Part shown: one piece after another, positions 43,384 through 52,192 of the stretch | How the letters are laid out: the number at the start of each line of letters is the position of its first letter | Position numbering within the stretch: position 1 is the first letter of the stretch | Assembly: GCA_022574595.1 (NCBI GenBank) | Contig: JACZRS010000001.1 | Coordinates: forward strand, 248,001-312,000 | DNA length: 64,000 nt | Source of the DNA: Planctomycetota bacterium | GTDB taxonomy: Bacteria > Planctomycetota > Phycisphaerae > Phycisphaerales > SM1A02 | Direction of reading: 5' to 3' | Notes under the pieces: model-generated | Databases searched by the model: none | Told to the model about the DNA's origin: nothing | The model's input: only the letters and a program-made list of their open reading frames with translations | Position numbers and translations under genes: made by a program

Positions 43384-44451
43384 ATGAGCATCACCAGGCA
43401 GCGCATTCTATTTGTGGTAATTGCAATTTGCATGAGCTTCTCTTGCGGGGTTTTTGCGGATGATAGAACAGCTGATGAAGTCCTTGCGGAACTTGATTCG
43501 ATCAAGATGCCAACTTACGAGCGCTCAAAACGGAGTGACCGGAAGTTCATGGCTAAGATTAGGGTAGAAATTAGGGCTTTAAACCTTAAAAAATCCAAAC
43601 TCGCCGGTGAGCTTTTTAGAGTCGATCCGGATCATGAGCGGCTTGGTAAATTAATGCCCCTGCGCTGGACATACCTCAAATTCGATCTCGAACAATCTGC
43701 AACAATCACTGATGAAATGCAAGAGATCTTTACCTCTGCACCTGACACCGAATTAGCGAAAAGGGCGCGGTTCGAATATGCATCAAAGAAACTATATGAT
43801 AATAGTAAGGGGAGAGAGAAAAGTATGGAGGATGTCAGCAAAGCGGTAGAGTCGTTTATCAGTCACCACCCTGAAGACTCACGCAACTTTAACCTGCTTA
43901 AGAATCTAGCTATTGCGTATGGGTTCGGATCAAACGAACAATTGGCTTTATACAATCGAATAAAGAAAAGCTACCCTGATAAAAGCAAATACATTGACAC
44001 TAAGATCAAGCAGATCAAATCAATTGGCAAACCCTTTGAGCTTGAGTTCCAAGATGCTATCACTGGCACCACGATCTCGATGAAGGATCTAAAAGGTCAA
44101 GTTGTTGTCCTAGATTTCTGGGCAACTTGGTGCCGGCCATGTGTTGCGGAAATGCCACACATGAAAAAGCTTTATGCCAAATATCACGATGAAGGAGTGC
44201 AGTTTATTGGCATAAGCCTGGATAAATCTGAGGATCAGGGAGGGCTTGCCGCTTTGAAAAAGTATGTAAGCGAAAAGGAAATTCCCTGGCCGCAGTATTA
44301 TCAAGGCAATAAGTGGGCTAGTGAATTTTCAACCTCATGGGGCATCGGCTCGATTCCCGCGATGTTTGTCATAGATAAAAAGGGCAACTTGAAGTCAACT
44401 CAAGCGCGTTACAAGCTTGAGAAGCTGATTCCCCAACTGTTAGCTGAGTGA
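43384..44451 (+). CDS. TlpA-like thioredoxin protein with helical N-terminal domain
   Basis: A 355-residue exported protein. The signal peptide is residues 1-25 (ending GVFAD). Residues 30-205 are helix-rich, with many K, D and E, and resemble the helical domain often attached to TlpA-like reductases in Planctomycetes and Bacteroidetes. Residues 215-355 are the thioredoxin fold: VVVLDFWATWCRPCVAEMPH with the W-C-R-P-C site, FIGISLDKS and GIGSIPAMFVIDKKG with the cis-proline. Such proteins reduce periplasmic disulfides, for instance during cytochrome c maturation. A terminator-like hairpin follows at 44489. Confidence 0.88.
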   Translation: MSITRQRILFVVIAICMSFSCGVFADDRTADEVLAELDSIKMPTYERSKRSDRKFMAKIRVEIRALNLKKSKLAGELFRVDPDHERLGKLMPLRWTYLKFDLEQSATITDEMQEIFTSAPDTELAKRARFEYASKKLYDNSKGREKSMEDVSKAVESFISHHPEDSRNFNLLKNLAIAYGFGSNEQLALYNRIKKSYPDKSKYIDTKIKQIKSIGKPFELEFQDAITGTTISMKDLKGQVVVLDFWATWCRPCVAEMPHMKKLYAKYHDEGVQFIGISLDKSEDQGGLAALKKYVSEKEIPWPQYYQGNKWASEFSTSWGIGSIPAMFVIDKKGNLKSTQARYKLEKLIPQLLAE

Positions 44452-44486
44452 ACAGTAGTGCAGTAATCCCACCTTGGTCAAGAAAA

Positions 44487-44521
44487 AAAAGCCGGCGGCC
44501 CAAGAAAGTCGCCGGTTTCTT
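44487..44521 (+). terminator. Terminator after the TlpA-like gene
   Basis: CCGGCG (44492-44497) pairs with CGCCGG (44510-44515), flanked by an A8 run on the left and TTTCTT on the right, 35 bases after the stop of the TlpA-like gene. The A run makes it potentially bidirectional. Confidence 0.7.
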
Positions 44522-44650
44522 ATGTCCATAAAGCACCTGCGACTACTGATATAGTGGCTCTAAGCGAGTAATAAACCTGCCATAGCAAAAATAACCTCAA
44601 CTTTTAGGCAAGGTAAGGTATCCTCAAGCGGTGAGAAATGGAGACCCACT

Positions 44651-47600
44651 ATGAGCAGTAAGATGTTTGGTCTTGTGCCTGCACTAGTCTTAGGTTTGTC
44701 GAGTTACGCTAACGCCGCTGAGGTTGGGTATTACAGCCAGCCAGCCCTTTACGACAACCGAATCGTATTTGTTAGTGAAGGCGACCTTTGGACAGCAACG
44801 ATTCCCGATAACGCAGACGAAACCATTATTGCCTATCGCTTAACCTCAAGTGATGGCAATGAATCTAAACCTTGTTTTAACTCCGATGGCAAATCGATTG
44901 CGTTTACTGCACAGTACGATGGTAATACTGATGTTTATGTAATGTCGATTGATGGCGGTCCGCCCAAGCGCTTGACATTTCATGGCGATCGTGATGAAAC
45001 TCTATGTTGGTCAGCAGATGGTAGTAAAGTGTTATTCCGTTCGCCGCGCACTCAGCCGCTAGGTCGAACAGAACTTTGGCAAGTTTCTGCAAGCGGCGGC
45101 ACACCTCGCCTATTTGAATTTGGTGAATGTTCGTTAGCTTCATTAAGCACAACCGGCAGGCAAATTGCCTTTACTCGTTGGTCCAATGAGAATTGGACGT
45201 GGAAGCGATATCGCGGAGGAAAAGCTCCAGAAATTTGGGTTGGAGAGTTAGCAGCTCAGCGATTTAGCAATATTACAAATAATGAAGCTAACGATCTTTT
45301 TCCAATGTGGGTGCTTGGAAGAGTGTGCTTCCTTTCCGATCGAACTGGGACCGCAAATATTTTCTCTGATTCGCCTCGTGGTGGTGAACTCAAACAGCAC
45401 ACTGTGTTCGCACCTGATGAGGATAACCCGACTGCTATTGAAGGCTACGATATACGTTGGCCTAGTGCGGATGCCAAACGTCGAGGTTCGCGTATTATTT
45501 TCTGTCAGGCGGGTAGCTTGGCCACGCTTGATATAAAAGATAATACGATCCGGCGGCTTGATGTACGAGTAGCCAGCGATCGTGTTGCTTCTCGTGAGCG
45601 CTTTACTGAGCCTTTTAAGACCGCAACAGAATTTGCCTTATCTCCAGAAGGTGATCGTCTGCTAGTTGGTTCGCGTGGTGATGTGTTGAGTCTGCCGGTT
45701 AAGTCAGGCCCGGTAATTCAACTTGCCCATGCTTCCTCAGCTAGAGAATGGGGGGCGAGCTATCTTGGTGAGGATCAAGTCATAATGATATCAGATGCAT
45801 CAGGTGAGCAGCAAATTGTAGTAGCTCCATCCGATGGATCGCTGCTTCCATCATTAATAACTGAAGATCGTAAAGCCTGGCTCTTCCCGCCCATCGGTTC
45901 GCCCAACGGCCAGTGGATCGCATTTGCAGATAAGACGCAGCGTTTACATTCGCTGAATTTGATCTCATTTATTCGCAAGCAGGTTGATTTTTCTGAAGCG
46001 TGGGAGATCGTTGACTATCGCTTTTCACCAGATAGCAATTGGCTAGCGTATACCAAGCCCATGCCTAACGGGTTTGGATCTATTTTTATACATTCACTGC
46101 GTACAGGTAGATCGTTTGCGGTAAGTGATGGCCTTCATGATGATCGTGAACCTCGCTGGGATCCAGCCGGTAAGTATTTGTATTATTTTTCCAGAAGCAA
46201 GCTCGATCCTGTTATAGGGGAAATAGATTTCGAGCATGTCAATATAAATACAACGGTTATTAATGTTGTTCCTTTAACCTCAGATGCTCCTCCGCCGATT
46301 CGTGATCTTGCAGATGCAGTTGAATTTGACTTTGATACTTGGGCGAAAGGAAAGCCGGAGGAGGTTGAAGAAGACGATAAGGAGCAGCCGGAAGATGAGG
46401 AACCAGTCGAACAAGTCAGCGCTGAATGGGTAATGCGAATCGATACCGAAGGATTGCAGCAGCGACATTTCATATTGCCTATCGAAGCGGGCAATTTTCG
46501 CCAACTTGAAGCCCTAGCGGGAGCGATTACGTATTTATCTGAACCGGTCCAAGGCATCATGGCGCAGCGAATTGGACGAAACGGTATAGGTAAAGGAAAA
46601 GCAACTCTACACCATTACGATTTCGCCAAAGAGAAAGATAAAGTTCTAGCGGAGGAAATCTCCAGCTATGCAGTTAGCGCAAATCGCAAAGTCATCGCTC
46701 ATCCCACTGCTGATGGGTTTACTGTCATTGATCCGACTGGTGAGGAGAAAGCGGAAGAAATAGATGTTAAAGAAGCAAGATTGCGGGTTAATGTTACTGA
46801 AGAATGGAAGCAAATCTTCGATGAAGCCTGGCGATTGCAGAGAGATTTCTTCTGGGCGGATAACTTTGCAGGCCTGGATTGGGATGCAATGCACGAGAAA
46901 TATTCAGCGCTACTTACACGCATTGGCAATCGCAACGAATTAAATGATCTAGTTGGTGAAATGATTGGCGAACTAGGTAATAGCCATTCATATGTATGGG
47001 GAGGTGAGCAGGCGGATAGCGCCCAAACCGTTTCGGTGGGTATGTTGGGTGCAGATATAGTCTTTGCAAACGGTTCGTTTGTTATTAAGCGCATCCTGCC
47101 CCGTCAGCCTTGGGATGATGCCCTTCAAAGCCCGCTTGCAGCAGCGTATCTAGGCGTAAGTGAAGGGAACGTTATTCACTCAATAAATGGAACGCCACTG
47201 ACTCCTTTTGTTAGTGTTTATGATCTACTGCAAGATCAAGCGGGCAAGATGATTCGTTTAACAATTAGTGATGACGCAGCTTCGCGCGAAAAAAGAACTA
47301 TACAAATCAAAGCCCTTGCATCGGATCGGCCGCTGCGCTATGCAGCTTGGGTTGAAGCTAATCGCAGCTATGTTGCGGACAAATCCAATGGCCAGATTGG
47401 TTACCTGCATATTCCAAACATGATGGGCCAAGGGCTTGTCGCATTTAATCGTTATTTTTATCCGCAGATCCAAAAGAAAGCTTTGCTTATCGATATCCGG
47501 AGCAACGGCGGAGGATTTGTCAGCCAAATGATTATCGAAAGATTATCAAGAGAAGTTTGGGCGTTCATGAAACCTCGTCATGGGCAGACTTCGCGCTATC

Positions 47601-47995
47601 CTGCTAAATCATTGCACGGGCATTTAGCGGTCCTTATTGATCAACACGCAGGGTCCGATGGCGACATATTCCCCGAATCGTTTCGCATAAAACAGCTTGG
47701 CCCACTTATTGGTACGCGAACTTGGGGCGGAGTTGTGGGAATTCGAGGGGATAAACCCTTTGTTGATCTTGGTCTTTCAACTCAACCAGAGTTTGCCTGG
47801 TGGGAGCCAATTCGCGGCTGGTCGTTGGAAAACCGAGGAGTTTCGCCTGATATAGAAGTAGATATAACACCAAACGACCGCATAGCAGGCTTAGATCCAC
47901 AGCTAAATAAAGCCATTGAGGTGCTTTTAGATAAACTAAAGGAAGATCATAAGGAGTTTCCAAAGCCACCACCCCTGCCGGATCGTGGGCGCTAG
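44651..47995 (+). CDS. Exported tricorn-type protease
   Basis: An 1114-residue protein. A signal peptide (MSSKMFGLVPALVLGLSSYA...A) means it works outside the cytoplasm, unlike archaeal tricorn. Residues 30-560 form two beta propellers of TolB-like units (for example DGGPPKRLTFHGDRDETLCW); an acidic insertion follows (EEVEEDDKEQPEDEEPVEQ). A tail-protease core has a helical bundle, a PDZ domain (around 830-920) and the catalytic domain. The catalytic residues can be placed: H779 in GNSHSYVWGG, S1002 in HAGSDGDIFPE and E1060 in LENRGVSPDIEV; the segment RSNGGGFVSQ is the oxyanion-hole loop. Tricorn degrades peptides of 6-12 residues into smaller ones. It has a GGAG ribosome site at 7 bases and is probably co-transcribed with the next gene. 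Confidence 0.93.
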   Translation: MSSKMFGLVPALVLGLSSYANAAEVGYYSQPALYDNRIVFVSEGDLWTATIPDNADETIIAYRLTSSDGNESKPCFNSDGKSIAFTAQYDGNTDVYVMSIDGGPPKRLTFHGDRDETLCWSADGSKVLFRSPRTQPLGRTELWQVSASGGTPRLFEFGECSLASLSTTGRQIAFTRWSNENWTWKRYRGGKAPEIWVGELAAQRFSNITNNEANDLFPMWVLGRVCFLSDRTGTANIFSDSPRGGELKQHTVFAPDEDNPTAIEGYDIRWPSADAKRRGSRIIFCQAGSLATLDIKDNTIRRLDVRVASDRVASRERFTEPFKTATEFALSPEGDRLLVGSRGDVLSLPVKSGPVIQLAHASSAREWGASYLGEDQVIMISDASGEQQIVVAPSDGSLLPSLITEDRKAWLFPPIGSPNGQWIAFADKTQRLHSLNLISFIRKQVDFSEAWEIVDYRFSPDSNWLAYTKPMPNGFGSIFIHSLRTGRSFAVSDGLHDDREPRWDPAGKYLYYFSRSKLDPVIGEIDFEHVNINTTVINVVPLTSDAPPPIRDLADAVEFDFDTWAKGKPEEVEEDDKEQPEDEEPVEQVSAEWVMRIDTEGLQQRHFILPIEAGNFRQLEALAGAITYLSEPVQGIMAQRIGRNGIGKGKATLHHYDFAKEKDKVLAEEISSYAVSANRKVIAHPTADGFTVIDPTGEEKAEEIDVKEARLRVNVTEEWKQIFDEAWRLQRDFFWADNFAGLDWDAMHEKYSALLTRIGNRNELNDLVGEMIGELGNSHSYVWGGEQADSAQTVSVGMLGADIVFANGSFVIKRILPRQPWDDALQSPLAAAYLGVSEGNVIHSINGTPLTPFVSVYDLLQDQAGKMIRLTISDDAASREKRTIQIKALASDRPLRYAAWVEANRSYVADKSNGQIGYLHIPNMMGQGLVAFNRYFYPQIQKKALLIDIRSNGGGFVSQMIIERLSREVWAFMKPRHGQTSRYPAKSLHGHLAVLIDQHAGSDGDIFPESFRIKQLGPLIGTRTWGGVVGIRGDKPFVDLGLSTQPEFAWWEPIRGWSLENRGVSPDIEVDITPNDRIAGLDPQLNKAIEVLLDKLKEDHKEFPKPPPLPDRGR

Positions 47996-48015
47996 AATAG
48001 GCGCAGGAGTTTAAT

Positions 48016-48708
48016 ATGGGTCTTGAAGGCGTAGAATTAGTAATGGATGTTGAAGACGAATTCAATATCAAAATTGAAGACGATGAGGCTGTATCTTTGG
48101 AGTCAATAGGAAGTTTGGCTGAGTATGTAACTCTGAAGTTAAGTGGTGGACCACTTTCTTCATTCCCATGTATGACAGCGAAAGCTTTTTATATGTTTCG
48201 TCGACAGCTGCAAGCCCATTTGCCGCTTAATCGCCAACAGATTGTTCCAAAGGCCAAATTGAAAGATCTGATTGCGTGTGACGACAGAGTTCGCATTTGG
48301 GATCAATGTCGTGTTGCAGGTTTGCATTTACCTTCTCTGCAGTTGCCACGAATACTGTTCTTGCCGGTCATTGCTATAGGAGTAGCTTTCGGTATCTTCG
48401 TTGCAATAAAAGTTCATGTGCTAGCTATGTTCGTGGCAATATATATCGTTGGCGCGTTGGGGATGTGGCTTACAGAGTGCTTTGTAAGACTCCGTAATAT
48501 AAAAAAAATATATAGCTTTCCTGATGGGTGCGAAACTGTAGCAGACTTGATGCACCGTAGCTATCCTCCGATTGATAAGTTGACACCGTGCGGACCAATT
48601 GATCCTCATATTCTAGAGAAGGTGATATCAATCGTCGCTGACAATACAGGTGAAAGCAAAGAGAATCTTACTCCGGCAACTCGGTTTAGTGCAGACTTAA
48701 GTTTCTAG
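48016..48708 (+). CDS. Membrane protein with split acyl-carrier-like halves
   Basis: A 230-residue protein with AGGAG six bases before its ATG, so the short N-terminus is real. Residues 1-45 (GLEGVELVMDVEDEFNIKIE...) read like ACP helices II to IV, starting immediately after the phosphopantetheine D-S-L position. Residues 48-105 are a basic helical segment, residues 108-155 two membrane helices, and residues 195-230 (HILEKVISIVADNTGESKEN, then LTPATRFSADLSF) read like ACP helix I up to just before D-S-L. Joined end to start they would make one ACP fold with its break at the active serine, so there is no D-S-L serine in either half. I infer a permuted or decoy carrier; the alternative is a known planctomycete ACP-like family whose permutation is ancestral. 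Confidence 0.7.
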   Translation: MGLEGVELVMDVEDEFNIKIEDDEAVSLESIGSLAEYVTLKLSGGPLSSFPCMTAKAFYMFRRQLQAHLPLNRQQIVPKAKLKDLIACDDRVRIWDQCRVAGLHLPSLQLPRILFLPVIAIGVAFGIFVAIKVHVLAMFVAIYIVGALGMWLTECFVRLRNIKKIYSFPDGCETVADLMHRSYPPIDKLTPCGPIDPHILEKVISIVADNTGESKENLTPATRFSADLSF

Positions 48709-48738
48709 TATTAGTTGAACCTCTATCTGCTTCTTAAA

Positions 48739-50304
48739 CTATTCATACCCTTCGCGTGCAGTGATTTCAAAATCGTAAAGTGATGCTAAGTCGCTTGCGC
48801 TTTGTTGCTCTAGTGAATTGAACTTATCGATTATTGTGTTGGGATTATCTGTTGCTAACGAGCCTAGTGTTTGCCACTTGTTGCTTAGTAGGTCATCGAG
48901 ATTTGCGGTGTTGTTGCGCGCGTGGCCGGATGGGTACATCACCAAGCCACTATCGTATTCTTTGCCATCTTTATCAGTAATGATCAGCGAAGTTGGGATT
49001 CCATCGGGGTATTTTGCATCGTATTCCTGTCCGCCATGTTCGAAGGTTATTGTTTGCATTATGGCGCGGGTTGTTTCATCGAAGATTGCATTTTCGTGGA
49101 AGTCATTAGGCGTGAGGATTAACTTTTTCCAATATCCATCGTTTGTATCAGCAAGTGTGGTTGAGCCTGTTTTCTTTGCAAGCTCGAGCGCTTTGCGCAA
49201 GGCAGTTGCGATGATGTAGACCATTGAATGGTCTGCGGACTGCCTTGTTTGCGGATCTCGTTTTGCGGGGTCGCCTATGATTCCAAATGCGGGTTCGTAG
49301 GCGATAACTTTCATAGATGAAATCGCATTTGGCGAATCCAGCAATTGTGGGTTCTGCTCAATAAGATCGAGCAGGCCTTGCAGCGCACCTGCGGATTGGT
49401 GTTCATATAGGCCCAGCTTAAAGTGCATACCCATTACCGCAAAGTCGTCCCCGGAATGGGAAAGCACAAGATCGAAGGGTGAGTCGCCTTCGGTTGGCTC
49501 GAATTGCCGCCAAATCGCTTCGGGGTTTCTGAAAATATCCTTAGGGCCAACGAAGCCGCGCATTGACCGCTGCATAGATAGGATCGCTGCTTCGGTGGAG
49601 ATTGCAGCTGATGCACCTTTGGAATCAGATAATTGTTTACCCGCTCGTATTGCTCTAAATGGGATGTAATGTGCCACCATCATTCCGATTGCAGACTCGA
49701 TCTGCTGCGGTGTTGCCCCGAGCATTGCACCATACGTTGCTGCGGAGGCGATTGCGCCGTGAACTACATGATCTATGCGATAACTTTTTAAGCTGAAAAC
49801 TTCTGCAAGGCGCCCTCGAATTTCATCGAGCAGTATCATGCCGCGTAGTGCAAAGTTTCCATCTTTATTAGCTATTTGTGCTGCTGCGATTGGAACTGGA
49901 TAAAAATCGTTGTGGCCGAATTCACCTGCGGTGTGTCCGAGCTTGGGGTTAAATCCGAAGTTTGTGCCGTTGGAATCCCATTCACGAACCGCAGAGCAGT
50001 TAGCAACAATAGCTTTTTCAGGCGAAACTCTTTTAGTTGATCCAAAAATTCCTACACCGTTAGCAGATTCATAACATAGTGCTTCTTCGCGCAGGACTCT
50101 TGGAGCGTTAGTATTCAGGGCAATAGCTGAGATTCCGCAGATTACAGAATCGGTAAAAAACTGTAATGTGCGATTGCGTACCGCTTCATCTGGCTCGCCT
50201 ATTGATCCATTCATAAAATCTACCGCAAACTCACCAATCCCAAGGGCCTGGTTGGTGTTGCGGGCTAGAGATACAGTTGTTTGCACAGCTTGCGAAGTCA
50301 TCAT
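48739..50304 (-). CDS. MmgE/PrpD family protein (2-methylcitrate dehydratase-like)
   Basis: About 521 residues from an ATG at 50304 (a TTG at 50358 is possible). The MmgE/PrpD fold is evident in CSAVREWDSNGTNFGFNPKL, with the D/N active-site region, then HNDFYPVPIAAAQ, the RIDHVVHGAIASAATYGAM helix and KGASAAISTEAAILS. The family dehydrates 2-methylcitrate or 2-methyl-related acids during propionate breakdown, or acts on aconitate-like substrates. No prpB or prpC is next door. The gene is convergent with the ACP-like gene and divergent from hicB. Confidence 0.88.
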   Translation of the reverse strand: MMTSQAVQTTVSLARNTNQALGIGEFAVDFMNGSIGEPDEAVRNRTLQFFTDSVICGISAIALNTNAPRVLREEALCYESANGVGIFGSTKRVSPEKAIVANCSAVREWDSNGTNFGFNPKLGHTAGEFGHNDFYPVPIAAAQIANKDGNFALRGMILLDEIRGRLAEVFSLKSYRIDHVVHGAIASAATYGAMLGATPQQIESAIGMMVAHYIPFRAIRAGKQLSDSKGASAAISTEAAILSMQRSMRGFVGPKDIFRNPEAIWRQFEPTEGDSPFDLVLSHSGDDFAVMGMHFKLGLYEHQSAGALQGLLDLIEQNPQLLDSPNAISSMKVIAYEPAFGIIGDPAKRDPQTRQSADHSMVYIIATALRKALELAKKTGSTTLADTNDGYWKKLILTPNDFHENAIFDETTRAIMQTITFEHGGQEYDAKYPDGIPTSLIITDKDGKEYDSGLVMYPSGHARNNTANLDDLLSNKWQTLGSLATDNPNTIIDKFNSLEQQSASDLASLYDFEITAREGYE

Positions 50305-50421
50305 TGGGATTGAAATCTCGAATCTATGTGGTTGTTTTAGAGGTAAATAATGGATCAAATTGAATTTTCAAAGCTAAACTGAGGTTGGCTGCTATGATAT
50401 AGCACTAAGGAGCTTAGGCCG

Positions 50422-50445
50422 ATGGCCGATATCGAACTATGGTGA
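50422..50445 (+). promoter_or_regulatory. Seven-codon leader overlapping the hicB start
   Basis: AAGGAG at 50407-50412 is positioned nine bases before an ATG at 50422 that opens the frame MADIELW and stops with TGA at 50443-50445. That stop overlaps the hicB start (ATGGTGA). hicB has no ribosome site of its own, so its translation may be coupled to this leader. Confidence 0.4.
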
Positions 50446-50675
50446 GCCAGAATCCCAAATCTTATACGGTAAGCGATGGAGATCTCGTGCTTAATTTGCA
50501 GGAAGCTGAGGAGGGGGGATATATCGTTACATCACCACTGGATCCGCAGCTTATCACTGAAGCCGAAACGATCGCCGAAGCTTTTGCCATGGCCCGCGAT
50601 GCTATGGAATCTTTGAACGATTCACGAATCAAGCTCTTCGAACAACTCAAAGCCTCCGAGGGTGGTGCGGCCTAA
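50439..50675 (+). CDS. hicB: HicB-family antitoxin
   Basis: The 78-residue product is an antitoxin-like protein of the HicB fold: LNLQEAEEGGYIVTSPLDPQ followed by LITEAETIAEAFAMARDAME match the RNase H-like core of HicB (usually E-E-G-G-Y-x-V-x-x-P-x-L-P-G-x-x-T-x-G-x-T-x-E-E-A). Here the P-x-L-P-G stretch is P-L-D-P-Q. No DNA-binding helix-turn-helix is attached, so autoregulation is not obvious. It would normally inhibit HicA directly by binding its active site. It overlaps hicA by 4 bases tail to tail, an unusual arrangement for this pair. Confidence 0.85.
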   Translation: MVSQNPKSYTVSDGDLVLNLQEAEEGGYIVTSPLDPQLITEAETIAEAFAMARDAMESLNDSRIKLFEQLKASEGGAA

Positions 50676-50860
50676 ATCGGCGACGGTACGCCAAGCTTTT
50701 CACAAATCGATTTTATAGTGCCACGTTTAATCTCAGTGTGGCGTGGGATTGAAGTTTGCTTTAGTGATCTGGTGTTAAGCCAGATATCGTGGCGACCGCC
50801 ATGGTGATGCAATTCGCATCCATGTTCGTGGAGATGTTTCTCTAGATCACGCCGTTTCAT
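50672..50860 (-). CDS. hicA: HicA-family mRNA interferase toxin
   Basis: A 62-residue toxin with a double-stranded-RNA-binding fold. MKRRDLEKHLHEHGCELHHH followed by GGRHDIW places the catalytic histidine at H24 (the G-x-x-H motif), and SIPRHTEIKRGTIKSICEKLG matches the C-terminal HicA motif P-R-H-x-E-I. HicA cleaves mRNA and tmRNA to stop translation until HicB neutralises it. It is on the opposite strand from hicB and converges on it with a 4-base overlap. The start ATG has no clear ribosome site; tandem 11-base repeats lie 43 bases upstream. Confidence 0.88.
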   Translation of the reverse strand: MKRRDLEKHLHEHGCELHHHGGRHDIWLNTRSLKQTSIPRHTEIKRGTIKSICEKLGVPSPI

Positions 50861-50902
50861 AATTTAATTATGGTAGCAGTTTGAGCGTTAACACATATCA
50901 AC

Positions 50903-50924
50903 TGTCAGTTTATTGTCAGTTTAT
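50903..50924. repeat. Tandem 11-bp repeat upstream of hicA
   Basis: TGTCAGTTTAT occurs twice head to tail, between the fbp end and the hicA start. It may be an operator for hicA or a slippage duplication. On the minus strand TTGATA and CATAAT elements follow it. Confidence 0.4.
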
Positions 50925-50932
50925 TCAAATCC

Positions 50933-51949
50933 CTAGGGTCTATTTACATGATTTAGAACCAAATCCACTTCAGCGGGGCTTCCCATTAGAACGGTCGTGC
51001 GTTGATGCAGACCGGTCGGATTGATGTCTAGAGTGCGCTTGTCGCCGGAGATAGCCTTGCCGCCTGCTTGTTCAACGATCATGGCCATGGGATTTGCTTC
51101 GTACATCAAGCGCAGCTTACCTTCGGGGTGCGTTACCGTTGGCGGATACAAGAACACGCCACCTTTTAGAAGTGTACGATGAATGTCGGCTACCATTGAA
51201 CCGATGTATCGCCCCGAATATCCGTTCTTATGCGCCCAATCCAGGTAGTGTTGATAGCCGTCAGGAAAGCTGTCGTAATAGGCTTCGTTTATAGAATATA
51301 TCTTTTTCTCAGGTGGTATTTTTAATTTGGGTATGACTAATACAAACGCACCCATGGAATGATCGAGCACGAACATATCCACGCCTTTGCCTGTCGTTAA
51401 CAAGAACACAACACTTGATCCATATAAAATGTAGCCAGCTGCGACTTGAAGCGTGCCCGGCTGGAGGATCAGATCTTCAGGTGTGTCCGGCTTTATATCA
51501 GTTGTGCGTAATATGCTGAAGATCGTCCCCACGCCAACGGATACATCTAAATTCGATGAACCATCTAGCGGATCAAAAAGCACAGCATAATGCCCACCTT
51601 CTGCTTTTGATCGAAGAATGATAGGCTTATCATCTTCTTCCGATGCAAGTACGCCGATGTTGGCGCGATCGCCAAGACAGCGCATGATTATTTCGTTTGC
51701 GATCACATCGAGCTTTTGCTGCTCATCACCGGTGGTGTTTGCAGTCCCCATGGATCCCAGCACATCCTCAACTCGCGCGCGCTGTACCTTATTTGCGATC
51801 ACCTTTGCTGCCAGGGCAATTGCAGAGAGGATCCACGATAAATCACCGGTGGCACCCGGGTACTCGTGTTCTTCTGCGAGGATATGCGTCTGCAATGATG
51901 TCAGGTTATCAGTGGTGAGATGCGGCGATGAATATCTGTGTTCGGTCAT
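50933..51949 (-). CDS. fbp: Fructose-1,6-bisphosphatase class I
   Basis: A 338-residue enzyme that removes phosphate from C1 of fructose 1,6-bisphosphate in gluconeogenesis and sugar cycling. VLFDPLDGSSNLDVSVGVGT is the metal and phosphate site, SEEDDKPIIL the upstream acidic metal loop, and GKLRLMYEANPMAMIVEQAGG the class I signature with its catalytic lysine region. AMP-binding residues in the N-terminal helix cannot be judged. The gene stands alone; hicA lies downstream on the same strand. Confidence 0.95.
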   Translation of the reverse strand: MTEHRYSSPHLTTDNLTSLQTHILAEEHEYPGATGDLSWILSAIALAAKVIANKVQRARVEDVLGSMGTANTTGDEQQKLDVIANEIIMRCLGDRANIGVLASEEDDKPIILRSKAEGGHYAVLFDPLDGSSNLDVSVGVGTIFSILRTTDIKPDTPEDLILQPGTLQVAAGYILYGSSVVFLLTTGKGVDMFVLDHSMGAFVLVIPKLKIPPEKKIYSINEAYYDSFPDGYQHYLDWAHKNGYSGRYIGSMVADIHRTLLKGGVFLYPPTVTHPEGKLRLMYEANPMAMIVEQAGGKAISGDKRTLDINPTGLHQRTTVLMGSPAEVDLVLNHVNRP

Positions 51950-52192
51950 GTTATGAAGCGCTATAATTCAGTCTGCTAGTAAAGGGACTTCTAGGTGCCT
52001 AATAAGCTTGTAAAGCTAAATGAGCTACAATGCCTCAAGAGGAACAAATAGACACCGATCCGCAGTCCATTGATGCGGCATCTGAGTCTGCTCATATATA
52101 GTAACCAATAGTCTCATCCTGGCGGATAAGGGCGAAATGGCCTCGAACCTAGCCGTCAGCGGCCTTAACTAACGATTTCATAGGGATAAAGA

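Noticed and set aside
52030-52101. Possible 23-codon frame upstream of the thiolase
   Set aside because: Opens with ATG after a purine-poor stretch, no ribosome site, and too short to support.
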